From Myxococcales bacterium (GTDB lineage: Bacteria > Myxococcota_A > Polyangia > Fen-1088): a stretch of 46,847 bases of DNA. The stretch is taken from positions 47,722 through 94,568 of the forward strand of contig PMLB01000322.1 of assembly GCA_003158735.1 (NCBI GenBank), in the 5' to 3' direction. The position numbers and the translations under genes were made by a program. The notes beneath the pieces are model-generated. The model was not told the origin of the DNA, ran no database searches, and saw nothing but the letters and a program-made list of their open reading frames with translations. Shown here piece after piece: positions 33,770 to 41,564 of this stretch. Positions within the stretch are counted from its first letter, which is position 1. The number at the start of each line of letters is the position of its first letter.

Positions 33770-34099
33770 ATGAAACGCTTTGAGGTTTACGAAATGGCTC
33801 TGCAGATGGTCAGCGCGCTTCGGCCGGCGGTCGAGCGAATTCGCCTCCACGACAGGGATCTGGCCCTGCAGCTCAAACGCGCCGGCTCATCGGTGCCGGG
33901 CAACATCGCTGAAGGCGCCCGACGCGCGGGCCAGGATCGCCTTCACCACTACCGGATTGCCTCGGGCTCCGCCGGGGAAATCCGCTCACATCTGGCCGTG
34001 GCCATGGCTTGGGGTGACGTGGACCAAGCCACCGTCACACCCGCCCTGGCCCTGCTCGATTCCATCCTCGCTATCCTCTGGCGTCTGACCCATCCCTGA
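33770..34099 (+). CDS. Four-helix-bundle protein (23S rRNA IVS/Avd-like), copy B
   Basis: This 109-residue protein has the same amino acid sequence as copy A (30154-30483), in opposite orientation. AAAGGAGGT lies 6 bases before the ATG, which fixes the start. The DNA differs at a few silent positions (for example GAGGTTTACGAAATGG here), so the duplication is not brand new or has been partly homogenised. The family is small, helical and often next to rRNA or retroelements; neither is present. Both copies are complete and have their own hairpin downstream, so both may be expressed. Confidence 0.92.
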   Translation: MKRFEVYEMALQMVSALRPAVERIRLHDRDLALQLKRAGSSVPGNIAEGARRAGQDRLHHYRIASGSAGEIRSHLAVAMAWGDVDQATVTPALALLDSILAILWRLTHP

Positions 34100-34108
34100 C
34101 TCCGTCCT

Positions 34109-34134
34109 GGCCCGGGCCGCCAAAGGCCCGGGCC
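34109..34134 (+). terminator. GC-rich hairpin after four-helix-bundle gene B
   Basis: GGCCCGGGCC at 34109-34118 and 34125-34134 forms a 10-bp stem with the loop GCCAAA, 9 bp after the stop codon. No T-run follows. It mirrors the hairpin at 30119-30144. Confidence 0.6.
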
Positions 34135-34243
34135 CACCGCCTCCGCCACCGTCACCGTCCCCGTCACTGTCCCTGCCACAGCCTCTGCCACCGCCCTCGG
34201 CACCGACACCGCACCCCGCTACCCATTCTCTCGTCGAGTCTCG

Positions 34244-34272
34244 TTGACTGTGTGCCGTGCGTACCGTAGGTA
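34244..34272 (+). promoter_or_regulatory. Possible sigma70-type promoter of nfnAB
   Basis: TTGACT (34244-34249) and TAGGTA (34267-34272) are 17 bp apart and 29 bp upstream of the nfnA ATG. The -35 is good and the -10 weak. The site lies outside the inverted repeat, so an inversion of the bracketed segment would not disconnect it. Confidence 0.35.
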
Positions 34273-34301
34273 TTCGGTAGAGCAGCCCCGACGAGACGCA
34301 G

Positions 34302-35147
34302 ATGTTCAAGATCGTCAAACGAGAGCAGTTTTCCCCTGTCACCTACCTCTGGAAACTGGAGGCACCCGACATCGCCAAGGCAGCGCAGCCCGGCCACTTC
34401 GTGATCATCCGTCACGGGGATGGCGGCGAGCGCGTTCCTTTGACCATTGCCGATTTCGATCGCCAGGCCGGCACCATCACTTTGGTCATCCAGGCCGTGG
34501 GCAAGACCACCACCGCTCTTCAGGGTCTGAAAGAGGGCGAATACCTCGACGATCTCGCCGGCCCGCTGGGTCACGCGCGCCACTTCGACAAGGTGAAGAA
34601 GGTCGTGTGTGTGGGCGGCGGCCTGGGCGTGGCCCCGACCTATCCCCAGTTGCGTCAGTACAAGCAGAACGGCGCCCACACCATCTCCATCGTTGGCTTT
34701 CGCTCCAAGGATCTCATGTTCTGGATCGACCGCTTCAAGGCCGAAAGCGACGAAATGATCATCGCCACCGACGACGGATCCTTCGGCGTGAAGGGCCTAG
34801 TCACCGGCCCGCTGCAGGAGGTGCTGGACAGAAATCAGGACGTCGACGAGGTGCTGGCCATCGGGCCCGCCATCATGATGAAGGCCTGCGTGGCGGTCAC
34901 CAAACCGCGTGGCATAAAAACCATCGTCAGTCTGAACCCCATCATGGTGGACGGCACAGGGATGTGCGGCGGGTGCCGGGTGACAGTGGGTGGCAAGATG
35001 GCCTTTGCTTGCGTGGACGGCCCTGAATTCGACGGCCTACAGGTCGACTTCGACGAACTCATGGCCCGGGCCAAGCGCTTTGACCCGTTCGAACGCGAAT
35101 CCATGCGACGTTTCCGAGAACAACACGAGTGCCACCTGCCCAAGTAG
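34302..35147 (+). CDS. nfnA: NfnA-type small subunit, NAD(P)H-ferredoxin oxidoreductase
   Basis: The 281-residue FAD/NAD-binding subunit resembles NfnA (also annotated sulfide dehydrogenase beta or ferredoxin-NADP reductase subunit alpha). FAD part: QPGHFVIIRHGDGGERVPLTI. NAD part: VVCVGGGLGVAPTYP. A [2Fe-2S] cluster site near the C-terminus, GTGMCGGCRVTVGG followed by FACVDGPEFDG, provides the Cys ligands. With NfnB it forms the cytoplasmic NADH-dependent ferredoxin:NADP+ oxidoreductase, which couples NADH, ferredoxin and NADPH pools by flavin-based bifurcation in characterised anaerobes. The nfnB gene follows after 33 bp. Confidence 0.93.
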   Translation: MFKIVKREQFSPVTYLWKLEAPDIAKAAQPGHFVIIRHGDGGERVPLTIADFDRQAGTITLVIQAVGKTTTALQGLKEGEYLDDLAGPLGHARHFDKVKKVVCVGGGLGVAPTYPQLRQYKQNGAHTISIVGFRSKDLMFWIDRFKAESDEMIIATDDGSFGVKGLVTGPLQEVLDRNQDVDEVLAIGPAIMMKACVAVTKPRGIKTIVSLNPIMVDGTGMCGGCRVTVGGKMAFACVDGPEFDGLQVDFDELMARAKRFDPFERESMRRFREQHECHLPK

Positions 35148-35180
35148 CCCATTCCCACTAGGAATAAGTCAGAGCTCGTA

Positions 35181-36632
35181 ATGGAAGCATCAAGACCGAA
35201 GAAGACCATCAAGACCATCGCCAAGACCAAGACCGCGATGCCGGAACAGGATCCGGCAGTTCGCGCCCGCAACTGGAACGAGGTGACTCTGGGCTATTCC
35301 GAGGACCAGGCGCTGGCTGAAGCGGCCCGATGCATCCAGTGCAAGAAGCCCGGGTGCATCGCGGGGTGCCCGGTGGCCATCAACATCCCGGGATTCATCC
35401 AGGCCGTCGAAAACCGTGATTTTCGCAAGGCCTACGACGTCTTGGCCGCCGACAACGTGCTGCCCGCCATTTGCGGCCGCGTCTGCCCGCAGGAATCGCA
35501 ATGTGAAGCCGTGTGCATCGTGGGCAACAAGCTGGAGCCGGTGGGCATCGGCCGCCTCGAGCGCTTCGTCGGCGACATGGCGCTCAAGCACGGTTGGTCG
35601 CTGACCACTTCGGTCAGGCCGAACGGCCACAAGGCGGCCATGATCGGCAGCGGTCCCGCGTCCATCACCTGCGCCGTGGATCTGGCGCGCGCCGGAGTCG
35701 ACGTGACCATCTACGAGGCGCTGCACACGGCCGGCGGCGTGCTCAAGTACGGCATCCCGGAATTCCGGCTGCCCAAGAAACTGATCGACCGCGAGCTGGA
35801 GGCTTTGAAGGGTCTGGGTGTCAAGGTGGTGACCAACGCCATCATTGGACGCCTCTTCACCATCCCGCAGCTCATGCAGGAAATGGGGTACGAGACCGCG
35901 TTCATTGGCGTGGGGGCCGGCTACCCCAATCTCATGGGCATCCCGGGAGAAGGGCTCAACGGCATCTTCTCGGCCAACGAGTACCTGACCCGCGTGAACC
36001 TGATGCGCGCCTATCAGCACCCGCAAACCGACACGCCCACCGGCATGGGCAAGAAAGTGGCGGTGATTGGAGCAGGCAACACGGCCATGGATGCCTGCCG
36101 TGTGTCCATCCGCATGGGCGCCGAAGAAGTTTACTGTGTGTATCGTCGCACCAAGAAGGAAAGCCCGGCGCGCGCCGAGGAAGTCCACCACGCAGAAGAA
36201 GAGGGTGTGAAGTTCAACTGGCTGACGGCTCCAGTGCGCATACTGGGCGACGAGCGCGGCTGGGTCAGGGCCATGGAATGTATTCGCATGGAACTGGGCG
36301 AGCCGGATGCGTCGGGCCGCGCGCGCCCGGTGCCGGTGAAAGGCTCAGAGTTTCTCTTCGAGGTGGACACCATCGTGTACGCCATCGGGACCTCGGCCAA
36401 TCCCATCCTGGCGCAAACCACGCCCGGGCTGAAGCTGAACAAGCGCGGCTACATCGATGTCAGCCCTGACACGCAGATGACCAGCATCCCGGGCGTTTTC
36501 GCCGGCGGCGACATCGTGACCGGCGGTGCCACGGTAATTCTGGCCATGGGCGCGGGACGCAAGGCCGCGCGCGCCATGTTGCAGTACATGGGACTCGCCA
36601 CGGCTGCCCAGCCCGCGCACCAGGCGAAATAG
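35181..36632 (+). CDS. nfnB: NfnB-type large subunit (glutamate synthase small-subunit-like)
   Basis: The 483-residue protein is like the NADPH-dependent glutamate synthase small subunit and NfnB. The N-terminal Cys-rich part has C51, C54, C59, C63 (CIQCKKPGCIAGCP) and C98, C102, C108, C112 (CGRVCPQESQC) for [4Fe-4S] clusters. FAD motif MIGSGPASITCA at 154-165 and NADPH motif VAVIGAGNTAMDACR follow, and the C-terminus has the second FAD contact VFAGGDIVTGGATVILAMGAGRKAA. The first 20 residues are Lys-rich and atypical, so the ATG at 35238 (MPEQDPAVRARNWNE) may be the true start. No large glutamate synthase gene is adjacent, which favours NfnB over GltD. Confidence 0.93.
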   Translation: MEASRPKKTIKTIAKTKTAMPEQDPAVRARNWNEVTLGYSEDQALAEAARCIQCKKPGCIAGCPVAINIPGFIQAVENRDFRKAYDVLAADNVLPAICGRVCPQESQCEAVCIVGNKLEPVGIGRLERFVGDMALKHGWSLTTSVRPNGHKAAMIGSGPASITCAVDLARAGVDVTIYEALHTAGGVLKYGIPEFRLPKKLIDRELEALKGLGVKVVTNAIIGRLFTIPQLMQEMGYETAFIGVGAGYPNLMGIPGEGLNGIFSANEYLTRVNLMRAYQHPQTDTPTGMGKKVAVIGAGNTAMDACRVSIRMGAEEVYCVYRRTKKESPARAEEVHHAEEEGVKFNWLTAPVRILGDERGWVRAMECIRMELGEPDASGRARPVPVKGSEFLFEVDTIVYAIGTSANPILAQTTPGLKLNKRGYIDVSPDTQMTSIPGVFAGGDIVTGGATVILAMGAGRKAARAMLQYMGLATAAQPAHQAK

Positions 36633-36635
36633 AAG

Positions 36636-36866
36636 CTAGCGCTCAGCGTCTTTGCTGCCTACCACAGTCAGGTTCAGACCGACCTGCACACTGAGCGGTT
36701 TGCCATCAACGGCCACGCTGATCTTGCCGTTGAAAAACCAGCCGAATGAGCCGGTCGAGAACTCTTTCTTGTCAGCCACCAGTTCCTGACCGTTGATGAC
36801 CAGCTTGATGGGCTCGGACTTTTCAATGAAGTGCGTCTTGGAAATCGCGCAGGGTGATTTTGCCAT
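36636..36866 (-). CDS. Small conserved-looking hypothetical
   Basis: The protein has 76 residues from the ATG at 36866 (MAKSPCAISK); an in-frame start at 36893 would add nine. It is of unknown function. The sequence looks like a compact beta protein: EPIKLVINGQELVADKKEFSTG, SFGWFFNGKISVAVDGKPLSVQVGLNLTVVG. No signal peptide or membrane helix. It is convergent with nfnB with only 3 bp between the stop codons, and divergent from the lipoprotein gene at 36983. Confidence 0.75.
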   Translation of the reverse strand: MAKSPCAISKTHFIEKSEPIKLVINGQELVADKKEFSTGSFGWFFNGKISVAVDGKPLSVQVGLNLTVVGSKDAER

Positions 36867-36982
36867 GGTGCCGACAGCGTAACACAGCTCCAACGCAAGG
36901 TGTTTCCTGCGTGCGAAGAGAAAAGCAACCGGCCTTGCCGGGTGGTAGAGTCAACACTGCGAGCAACCTCAGTGAGGAAACA

Positions 36983-37720
36983 ATGAACGCAACAACTGTG
37001 AAGGTGTTCATCGGAGCCATCGCGCTTGCCACCGTGGGCTGCGCCACGGAAACGACCATGTACCGGCCTGTGTCGGAGCCGCCACCCGCCGCCGCTCAGA
37101 CGCCTGCCGCAACCTACCCCATCCCGGCCAAGGATCCCAAAGGCACGGCCTATGTCATATCTTTCGGCGGAGAGCCCCTGGCCACGCCCTCGGGCACGCA
37201 GGGTTTCTATCTTCACCTGCGCATCGCCGCCGAGAACCGCACTGACGTCGTTGCCTGGACCATCGACACCCGCGATCAGGTCGTCAGCCTAGGGGCTGTT
37301 CCCGTGCGACCCACCTATGCTCAAGGCTCGGCCGGTGGTTCGGTGCTCACGGTGGCCCAGGGACAGCACGGCTACCTGGATGTCTTCTTCCCCCTGCCAC
37401 CGCAAGGCAGTCCGGGACAGGCCATCCTGTCATGGCAAATTCGCCGCGGCAGCGAGCCCGTCACTGGGACCACGTCGCTTGAACTGGTGCCGAATGAGTC
37501 ACCTGAATACGTCGACTACCGACCGGTTGGCGTGGCCGTTGAAATGTGGCCGGCCTGGTGGTGGGGCGTGGGGTTCTATCCTTGGCTGTGGGGCCCCGGC
37601 TGGGGGTACCATCCCTACTGGGGGCGGGGATATGTTCACGGGGGCGGCGGGCATGTCTCTCCTGCTCCGGCCCGAGGATTTGGCGGCGGCATGAGGTTCG
37701 GCCGCGGCTTCCGCCGCTGA
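36983..37720 (+). CDS. Lipoprotein with Trp/Gly-rich tail
   Basis: The protein has 245 residues from the ATG at 36983, which has GAGGAAA at proper spacing. The signal peptide ends at the lipobox ATVGC. A Pro/Ala-rich linker leads to a beta-sandwich-like domain (about 45-175: FYLHLRIAAENRTDVVAWTIDTRDQVV). The last 60 residues are rich in Trp, Tyr, Gly and His (VEMWPAWWWGVGFYPWLWGPGW, then GYHPYWGRGYVHGGGG) and end in Arg/Gly. Function unknown; probably in the outer or inner membrane facing the periplasm. Similar tails occur in periplasmic proteins of several deltaproteobacterial groups. Confidence 0.85.
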   Translation: MNATTVKVFIGAIALATVGCATETTMYRPVSEPPPAAAQTPAATYPIPAKDPKGTAYVISFGGEPLATPSGTQGFYLHLRIAAENRTDVVAWTIDTRDQVVSLGAVPVRPTYAQGSAGGSVLTVAQGQHGYLDVFFPLPPQGSPGQAILSWQIRRGSEPVTGTTSLELVPNESPEYVDYRPVGVAVEMWPAWWWGVGFYPWLWGPGWGYHPYWGRGYVHGGGGHVSPAPARGFGGGMRFGRGFRR

Positions 37721-37806
37721 CTGGAACCGGCCCTAACCTGTCGTGACCGCGCGAAAGGTGACAATCGCCCTGGCAAGGGCTCGCCTCGCACTGGATAATC
37801 TCGGCC

Positions 37807-39021
37807 ATGGCGCAGGACCGAGACAGCCGTCGGAGAATCCGCGCGGCCAAAGATTCGCCCGCAGCTCGGGGCCTGCGTGCATCCAAGGATAGAAAAACGC
37901 CCCAAGTGCAAGACCAGACGCGGCCCGCTCCGAGCGCAGATCTCGAACGGGAAGCGCTGCTCGCCGCCACTTCCGAGGGCGTGGTCGTGCTGGCTGCCGA
38001 CGGAGTGGTAGCCAGCGCAAACCATAGAGCCCGATCGATGCTCGGCCTGGCCGACCAGGACGTCGGGCAGTCTGTGCGCAACGTCCTGGCGCGCACCCCG
38101 CTCGCCGGAAGCGACGGTGTGCCCCTGCCGGTTGAGTCCTGGCCCGGGCTTCGAGCCCTGCGCGGAGAGACCGTACGTAACCTGGATGTCGGCATTCATC
38201 GCGATGGCCACACGACCTGGCTGTCGACCAATGCAGTGCCCATCGTGCTGGCCGGGGGCGCCTGCGGCGGAGCCGCGCTGACCTTGTCGGACGTCACCAT
38301 GTTGCGCACCCTGGAACAGCGCCACGAGCAGATGATCCGTTTGGTGTCACACGATATTCGCAACCCACTGACATCGGTTCACCTCAACGCGCAACTTCTG
38401 CAGAAAGCTCTGGCTGAGCGGGGCCTGGAAAAGGAGCAACGCCTTGCTTCGGTCGTGATCGCGGCGGCGCGACGTCTGGACGCGATGATCGAGGAATTGG
38501 TCGACTCGTCGCGCGTTCGCTCGGGCCAGCTCAGGCTGGAACTGCGCCCGGTGGCCATCGAGCACATGCTGCCCGAGATCCTGGCGCGCAATGCTCGCAC
38601 CCTCGACACCACCCGGGTCAGGCTCGCGCTTCCTGACGGCCCGGTCTTGATCACGGCCGACATCGTTCGACTGGAACGCGCGCTCATCAGCGTGCTCCTC
38701 ATCGCGCTGCAAAACTGCGCAGATGGCGCAGAAGTCACGTTGCGGGTTGCTGCGGCTGACGACGAAGTGCGCTTCGCCGTGGTGGTTCCTGGCCGAACCC
38801 ACGCCAGCACTGAGCCGCCCAGCCCTCCCAGCAGCCAGCTTGACCAGCTCAAGGCCGATCATGGCTACGGGATGGGACTCTTCGTCGCCCGCATGCTGGT
38901 GGAACGACATGGCGGCCGCCTCTGGGTTGAGAGCACACCCGATCGCCAGGCCACCTTCCATTTCGCGCTCCCCGTCGGCGGTCCTGAAGGCGAATCCCCC
39001 CGTCCCTCCTTGAGGGCATAG
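37807..39021 (+). CDS. PAS histidine kinase with degenerate ATP-binding motifs
   Basis: The 404-residue soluble protein has an N-terminal basic tail (1-45), a PAS domain (about 48-165), and a HisKA domain with RLVSHDIRNPLTS and phospho-acceptor H182. The catalytic domain keeps its last motif (DHGYGMGLFVARMLVERHGG near 351-370), but the N-box reads LISVLLIALQNC where the conserved Asn should be, and the G1 box reads VVVPGRT in place of DxGxG. Loss of both residues predicts poor or no ATP binding. It is followed by a repeat-rich gap and then, convergently, an NtrC-type regulator gene. The start is ATG at 37807; no strong ribosome site is seen. Confidence 0.9.
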   Translation: MAQDRDSRRRIRAAKDSPAARGLRASKDRKTPQVQDQTRPAPSADLEREALLAATSEGVVVLAADGVVASANHRARSMLGLADQDVGQSVRNVLARTPLAGSDGVPLPVESWPGLRALRGETVRNLDVGIHRDGHTTWLSTNAVPIVLAGGACGGAALTLSDVTMLRTLEQRHEQMIRLVSHDIRNPLTSVHLNAQLLQKALAERGLEKEQRLASVVIAAARRLDAMIEELVDSSRVRSGQLRLELRPVAIEHMLPEILARNARTLDTTRVRLALPDGPVLITADIVRLERALISVLLIALQNCADGAEVTLRVAAADDEVRFAVVVPGRTHASTEPPSPPSSQLDQLKADHGYGMGLFVARMLVERHGGRLWVESTPDRQATFHFALPVGGPEGESPRPSLRA

Positions 39022-39260
39022 AACACGTCGCTCCCTGACGGCCGCAAGAAACGTGAGGCTGGCAGCACAGATTGCGATGTCCCTTTGCATCCGGCCGACA
39101 AGGCCCTTCGGGCACTCGGACCTGCCCACCCTGCCACCCGCCCCGCGGCTGCGCCGCGCCTTCGCCGGGCTGCGGGCAAGGAGGGCCGACTAGCGCCTCC
39201 ACACCTGCCACCCCCGCCCGCGGCTGCGCCGCGCGCGTCGCCGGACCGGAATGTACTGAT
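39022..39260. other. Gap after the kinase gene; two hairpin units
   Basis: The 239 bp hold no credible gene. CGCGGCTGCGCCGCG, a perfect 6-bp-stem palindrome with a TGC loop, occurs at 39144-39158 and again at 39219-39233, each preceded by a CCACCCGCC-like run; the two units are 75 bp apart. They may act as a transcription barrier between two convergent genes or be part of the neighbouring repeat. Confidence 0.6.
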
Positions 39261-39410
39261 GTACTTGAGGACCGGAAGCGCAGGCCCAACCGACACGGCC
39301 AGCGACCCCGGGCCGCGTGGGCGCTGGCTTAGCTCGCCGAAGCCCGTCGCGGGAGGTGCGGAACCCTTCCAGGGTTCTGCAATGTATCGTCGGCCGTCGT
39401 CACCTCTGTG
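39261..39410. repeat. Second copy of the dispersed extragenic repeat
   Basis: Positions 39261-39287 match window positions 1-27 exactly; 39386-39401 match 47-62 exactly and the next nine bases with two differences. The roughly 98-bp middle is longer than in the left-edge copy and includes the hairpin at 39361-39377. It lies between two convergent genes. Confidence 0.8.
39361..39377. terminator. Hairpin between convergent kinase and regulator genes
   Basis: GAACCCT, TCC loop, AGGGTTC: a perfect 7-bp stem within the dispersed repeat, 50 bp beyond the regulator stop codon (39427). There is no T-run, so termination is possible but not certain. Confidence 0.45.
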
Positions 39411-39426
39411 AGATGAGAGAACTTCG

Positions 39427-40773
39427 TTAATGTAGTCCGTACTTGACCATCTTCTCCCACAGATTCTTGCGGGAGATCCCCAGCATCTCGGCGGCGCGGC
39501 GGCGCTCGCCGTCGGCCATCTTCAGAGTGCGCTCGATGTGGGCCTTCTCGAACTGGGCCATCACAAAGGCGAGCGGTTCGACGCGATCGCCCGACACGGG
39601 CCGCGCGTTACCATGGAATTCGGCTGGAAGATGGTGGACCTGGATCTCCTCGCCCCGCGCCAAGATGCTGGCGTGCTGGATGGCATGCTTCAGCTCGCGC
39701 ACGTTGCCCGGATAACCGTAGCCTTGCAGCGCAGCCCAGCCAGTCGGCGAAATACTGGGCGGCGTTTTGCCGGCCGGGGTGAATTCACGCAAGAACTGCT
39801 CGACCAGAATGGGCAAGTCGGTGAGCCGTTCGCGCAGCGGTGGCAAGCGCAGTTCGAACACCTTGATCCGGTAGTAGAGGTCCTGGCGAAAGCTACCGTC
39901 CGTGGCACTGCCCTTGAGATCGCGGTTGCTGGCCGAAACCAGGCGGACGTCGACCTTCACCGAGGTGTTGGTCCCGATGGGCTCGAACGAACCCTCCTGG
40001 ATCACGCGCAAGAGCTTGGCCTGCACGTCGGCCGGCATCTCCCCGATCTCGTCTAGAAACAGGGTGCCACCGTCGGCCGCTTTGAAACGGCCGTCGCGGC
40101 GCTTGACGGCTCCGGTGAAGGCACCACGCTCGTGTCCGAACAATTCGGCCTCGATGAGCGCCGCCGGAACCGCCGCACAGTTGACCGCCACAAAGGGCGC
40201 GTCACTCCGGTCGCTGACCGCATGAATCATGCGCGCCGCCAGCTCCTTGCCGGTGCCGCTCTCACCAGTGAGGAGCACGGCCGCCGGGCTAGCAGCGATG
40301 GCGCTGATCTGGTTGCGCAAGTGCACGATGGCCGGCGATCGACCTTCGATCATTTCGCCGACCTTGCGCGTCGCCAATTCAGCCCGGGCAGCGGCCAGAT
40401 CGCGCAGGAGCTTCCAGCGCTCATCGATACGCTGAACGATATTCAAGACTTCGGGCAGTTCGAACGGCTTGGTGACGTACTCGATCGCCGTCTCCTTGAC
40501 GGCGAGGACAGCCTCCTGAATCGTGCCGAAGGCGGTCATCAGCACCACGTGGGTATCAGGCTGCTCGTCGCGCAGGCGACGCAAAATGGTGAATCCATCA
40601 ACCTTGGGCAAGCGGATGTCGCTCAGGACCAAGTTGAAAATCTGGCGATCGAGGCACTGCATGGCCTCGTCGCCGTCAGCAGCCATGGCCACACGATGGC
40701 CGAGCTCTCTCAGTGCCTCGCCGAGCGGCAGCCGAATGTCGGCCTCGTCGTCCACTAGGAGTATGTCAAGCAT
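39427..40773 (-). CDS. Sigma54-dependent response regulator, NtrC family
   Basis: In this 448-residue protein, residues 1-120 are a receiver with acidic DDE at 8-10, phospho-acceptor D52, T80 and K102. Residues about 142-375 are the AAA+ domain: Walker A GESGTGKE at 170-177, the sigma54-contact loop GAFTGA at 217-222, Walker B TLFLDEIGE at 237-245, and arginine-finger region LRERLTDLP. The C-terminus (about 405-448) has a Fis-type helix-turn-helix (RRRAAEMLGISRKNLWEKMVKYGL). It activates sigma54 promoters when phosphorylated. No upstream kinase in the same operon; the convergent PAS kinase (37807) and the lar-operon kinase (5969) are candidate partners. Confidence 0.96.
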   Translation of the reverse strand: MLDILLVDDEADIRLPLGEALRELGHRVAMAADGDEAMQCLDRQIFNLVLSDIRLPKVDGFTILRRLRDEQPDTHVVLMTAFGTIQEAVLAVKETAIEYVTKPFELPEVLNIVQRIDERWKLLRDLAAARAELATRKVGEMIEGRSPAIVHLRNQISAIAASPAAVLLTGESGTGKELAARMIHAVSDRSDAPFVAVNCAAVPAALIEAELFGHERGAFTGAVKRRDGRFKAADGGTLFLDEIGEMPADVQAKLLRVIQEGSFEPIGTNTSVKVDVRLVSASNRDLKGSATDGSFRQDLYYRIKVFELRLPPLRERLTDLPILVEQFLREFTPAGKTPPSISPTGWAALQGYGYPGNVRELKHAIQHASILARGEEIQVHHLPAEFHGNARPVSGDRVEPLAFVMAQFEKAHIERTLKMADGERRRAAEMLGISRKNLWEKMVKYGLH

Positions 40774-41564
40774 CGTCGGAAATCCCGGCTCGTGTTTCTT
40801 CGCCCAGGCGAGAAGATATGGTCAATCATCCATGGGAGCAAAGCCATTCGTTTCTTTCAGGTGCCTCGCTTGAGATGCCCAAACGACGCGGCAGGGTGCA
40901 ATCAGCGCGTCACGATGTTCCCATCCCGTGTCACGTGACAGGGAAAGATTACGAACCCGTAACGCCAGTCCACATCGGCCGGAACTTGTCACGCTTCGGC
41001 TCCCTGCCAGTGGCACGGGGTTTGTAAGGAGCAATTGTGGGTCTGGGAAGGGAGGAGGCGCTCGGTACAGGGGGCCTTGGGTGGAGTACCGTTTGGGGGC
41101 CAGGGGCTCGAAGGGCGGCGCTGGTGGCGTGAACCGAAGAGCGCTCGGGGGAATGAGGCGAGAGCCTCAGCATGGTGGCGGAGTGGCTGCCGGTTTCGAC
41201 GTTCATGGTGGACCGCTTGGCATCGGGCAGCACTCCGTCGCCATGTGGGTCTCGACGTGGCGCCAGGTTTCGCCGAGCCCATTCTCCGCAGATCCGAGGC
41301 TCACGATCCTCTGGTCGCGACAGCGCCGCACTTCGTTCCACCAACGGTGGCGGCCCTAGAGCACCGAACGGTTTGCCTCCCGTCGTGAAATCGCGGATTT
41401 GCGTCGCGTCCCTTCGTTGCTCGTCGGTCAAATACGTCGAGTATTTTCGCTCCTCGCGCCTCGGGCCGCTCGCAACTGCGCAGTTTCCTCTCCCCTCCGT
41501 GTTCTCAGCGGAGCACGGCTATCCCACTGAATCCAACCATCCACGTTGCCTCCCAAAACCAAGC
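40774..41564. other. 791-bp gene-free region with degenerate repeats
   Basis: No supported gene. Long frames on both strands (for example 40949-41431) are Arg/Pro/Ser-rich and without ribosome sites or known motifs. Structure seen: TGAGGC/GCCTCA with a GAGA loop at 41154-41169; AAATAC/GTATTT around GTCGA at 41430-41446; and CTCCGTGTTCTCAGCGG at 41495-41511, whose reverse complement resembles CCGCTGAGAACGCAGAG at 42312-42328 on the far side of the sigma factor gene. The region upstream of the regulator gene (40774-41040) should carry its promoter, not identified. Confidence 0.5.

Larger units (their letters stand above)
33656..34220. repeat. Inverted large repeat, right arm (IR-B)
   Basis: This segment of about 565 bp is the inverse of 30045-30598. 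Its inner edge begins CGCCGCCGGCCGCGATGG, only 10 bp from the target duplication of the IS1-like element. It contains four-helix-bundle gene B, the same strong ribosome site and the same GC hairpin; the tail of GGTGACGG-like hexamer repeats is about 12 bp longer here. The outer edge ends with GCACCCCGCT, ahead of the promoter region of nfnA. Confidence 0.93.

Noticed and set aside
30154-34099. Diversity-generating retroelement suggested by the Avd-like four-helix proteins
   Set aside because: No reverse transcriptase and no template/variable repeat pair was found; the family is also common outside such elements.
35181-36632. Glutamate synthase small subunit (GltD)
   Set aside because: The sequence alone would allow it, but the adjacent NfnA-type gene and the absence of a large subunit gene favour NfnB.
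41160-41260. tRNA-Ser-like or tmRNA-like start (GGTGGCGGAGTGGCTG, GGTTTCGACG)
   Set aside because: The matches cannot be extended to a cloverleaf or to a tmRNA tag and acceptor end.
40949-41431. 160-codon minus-strand frame in the long gap
   Set aside because: Arg/Pro/Ser-rich with no motif, overlapped by equally long frames on the other strand, and no ribosome site.
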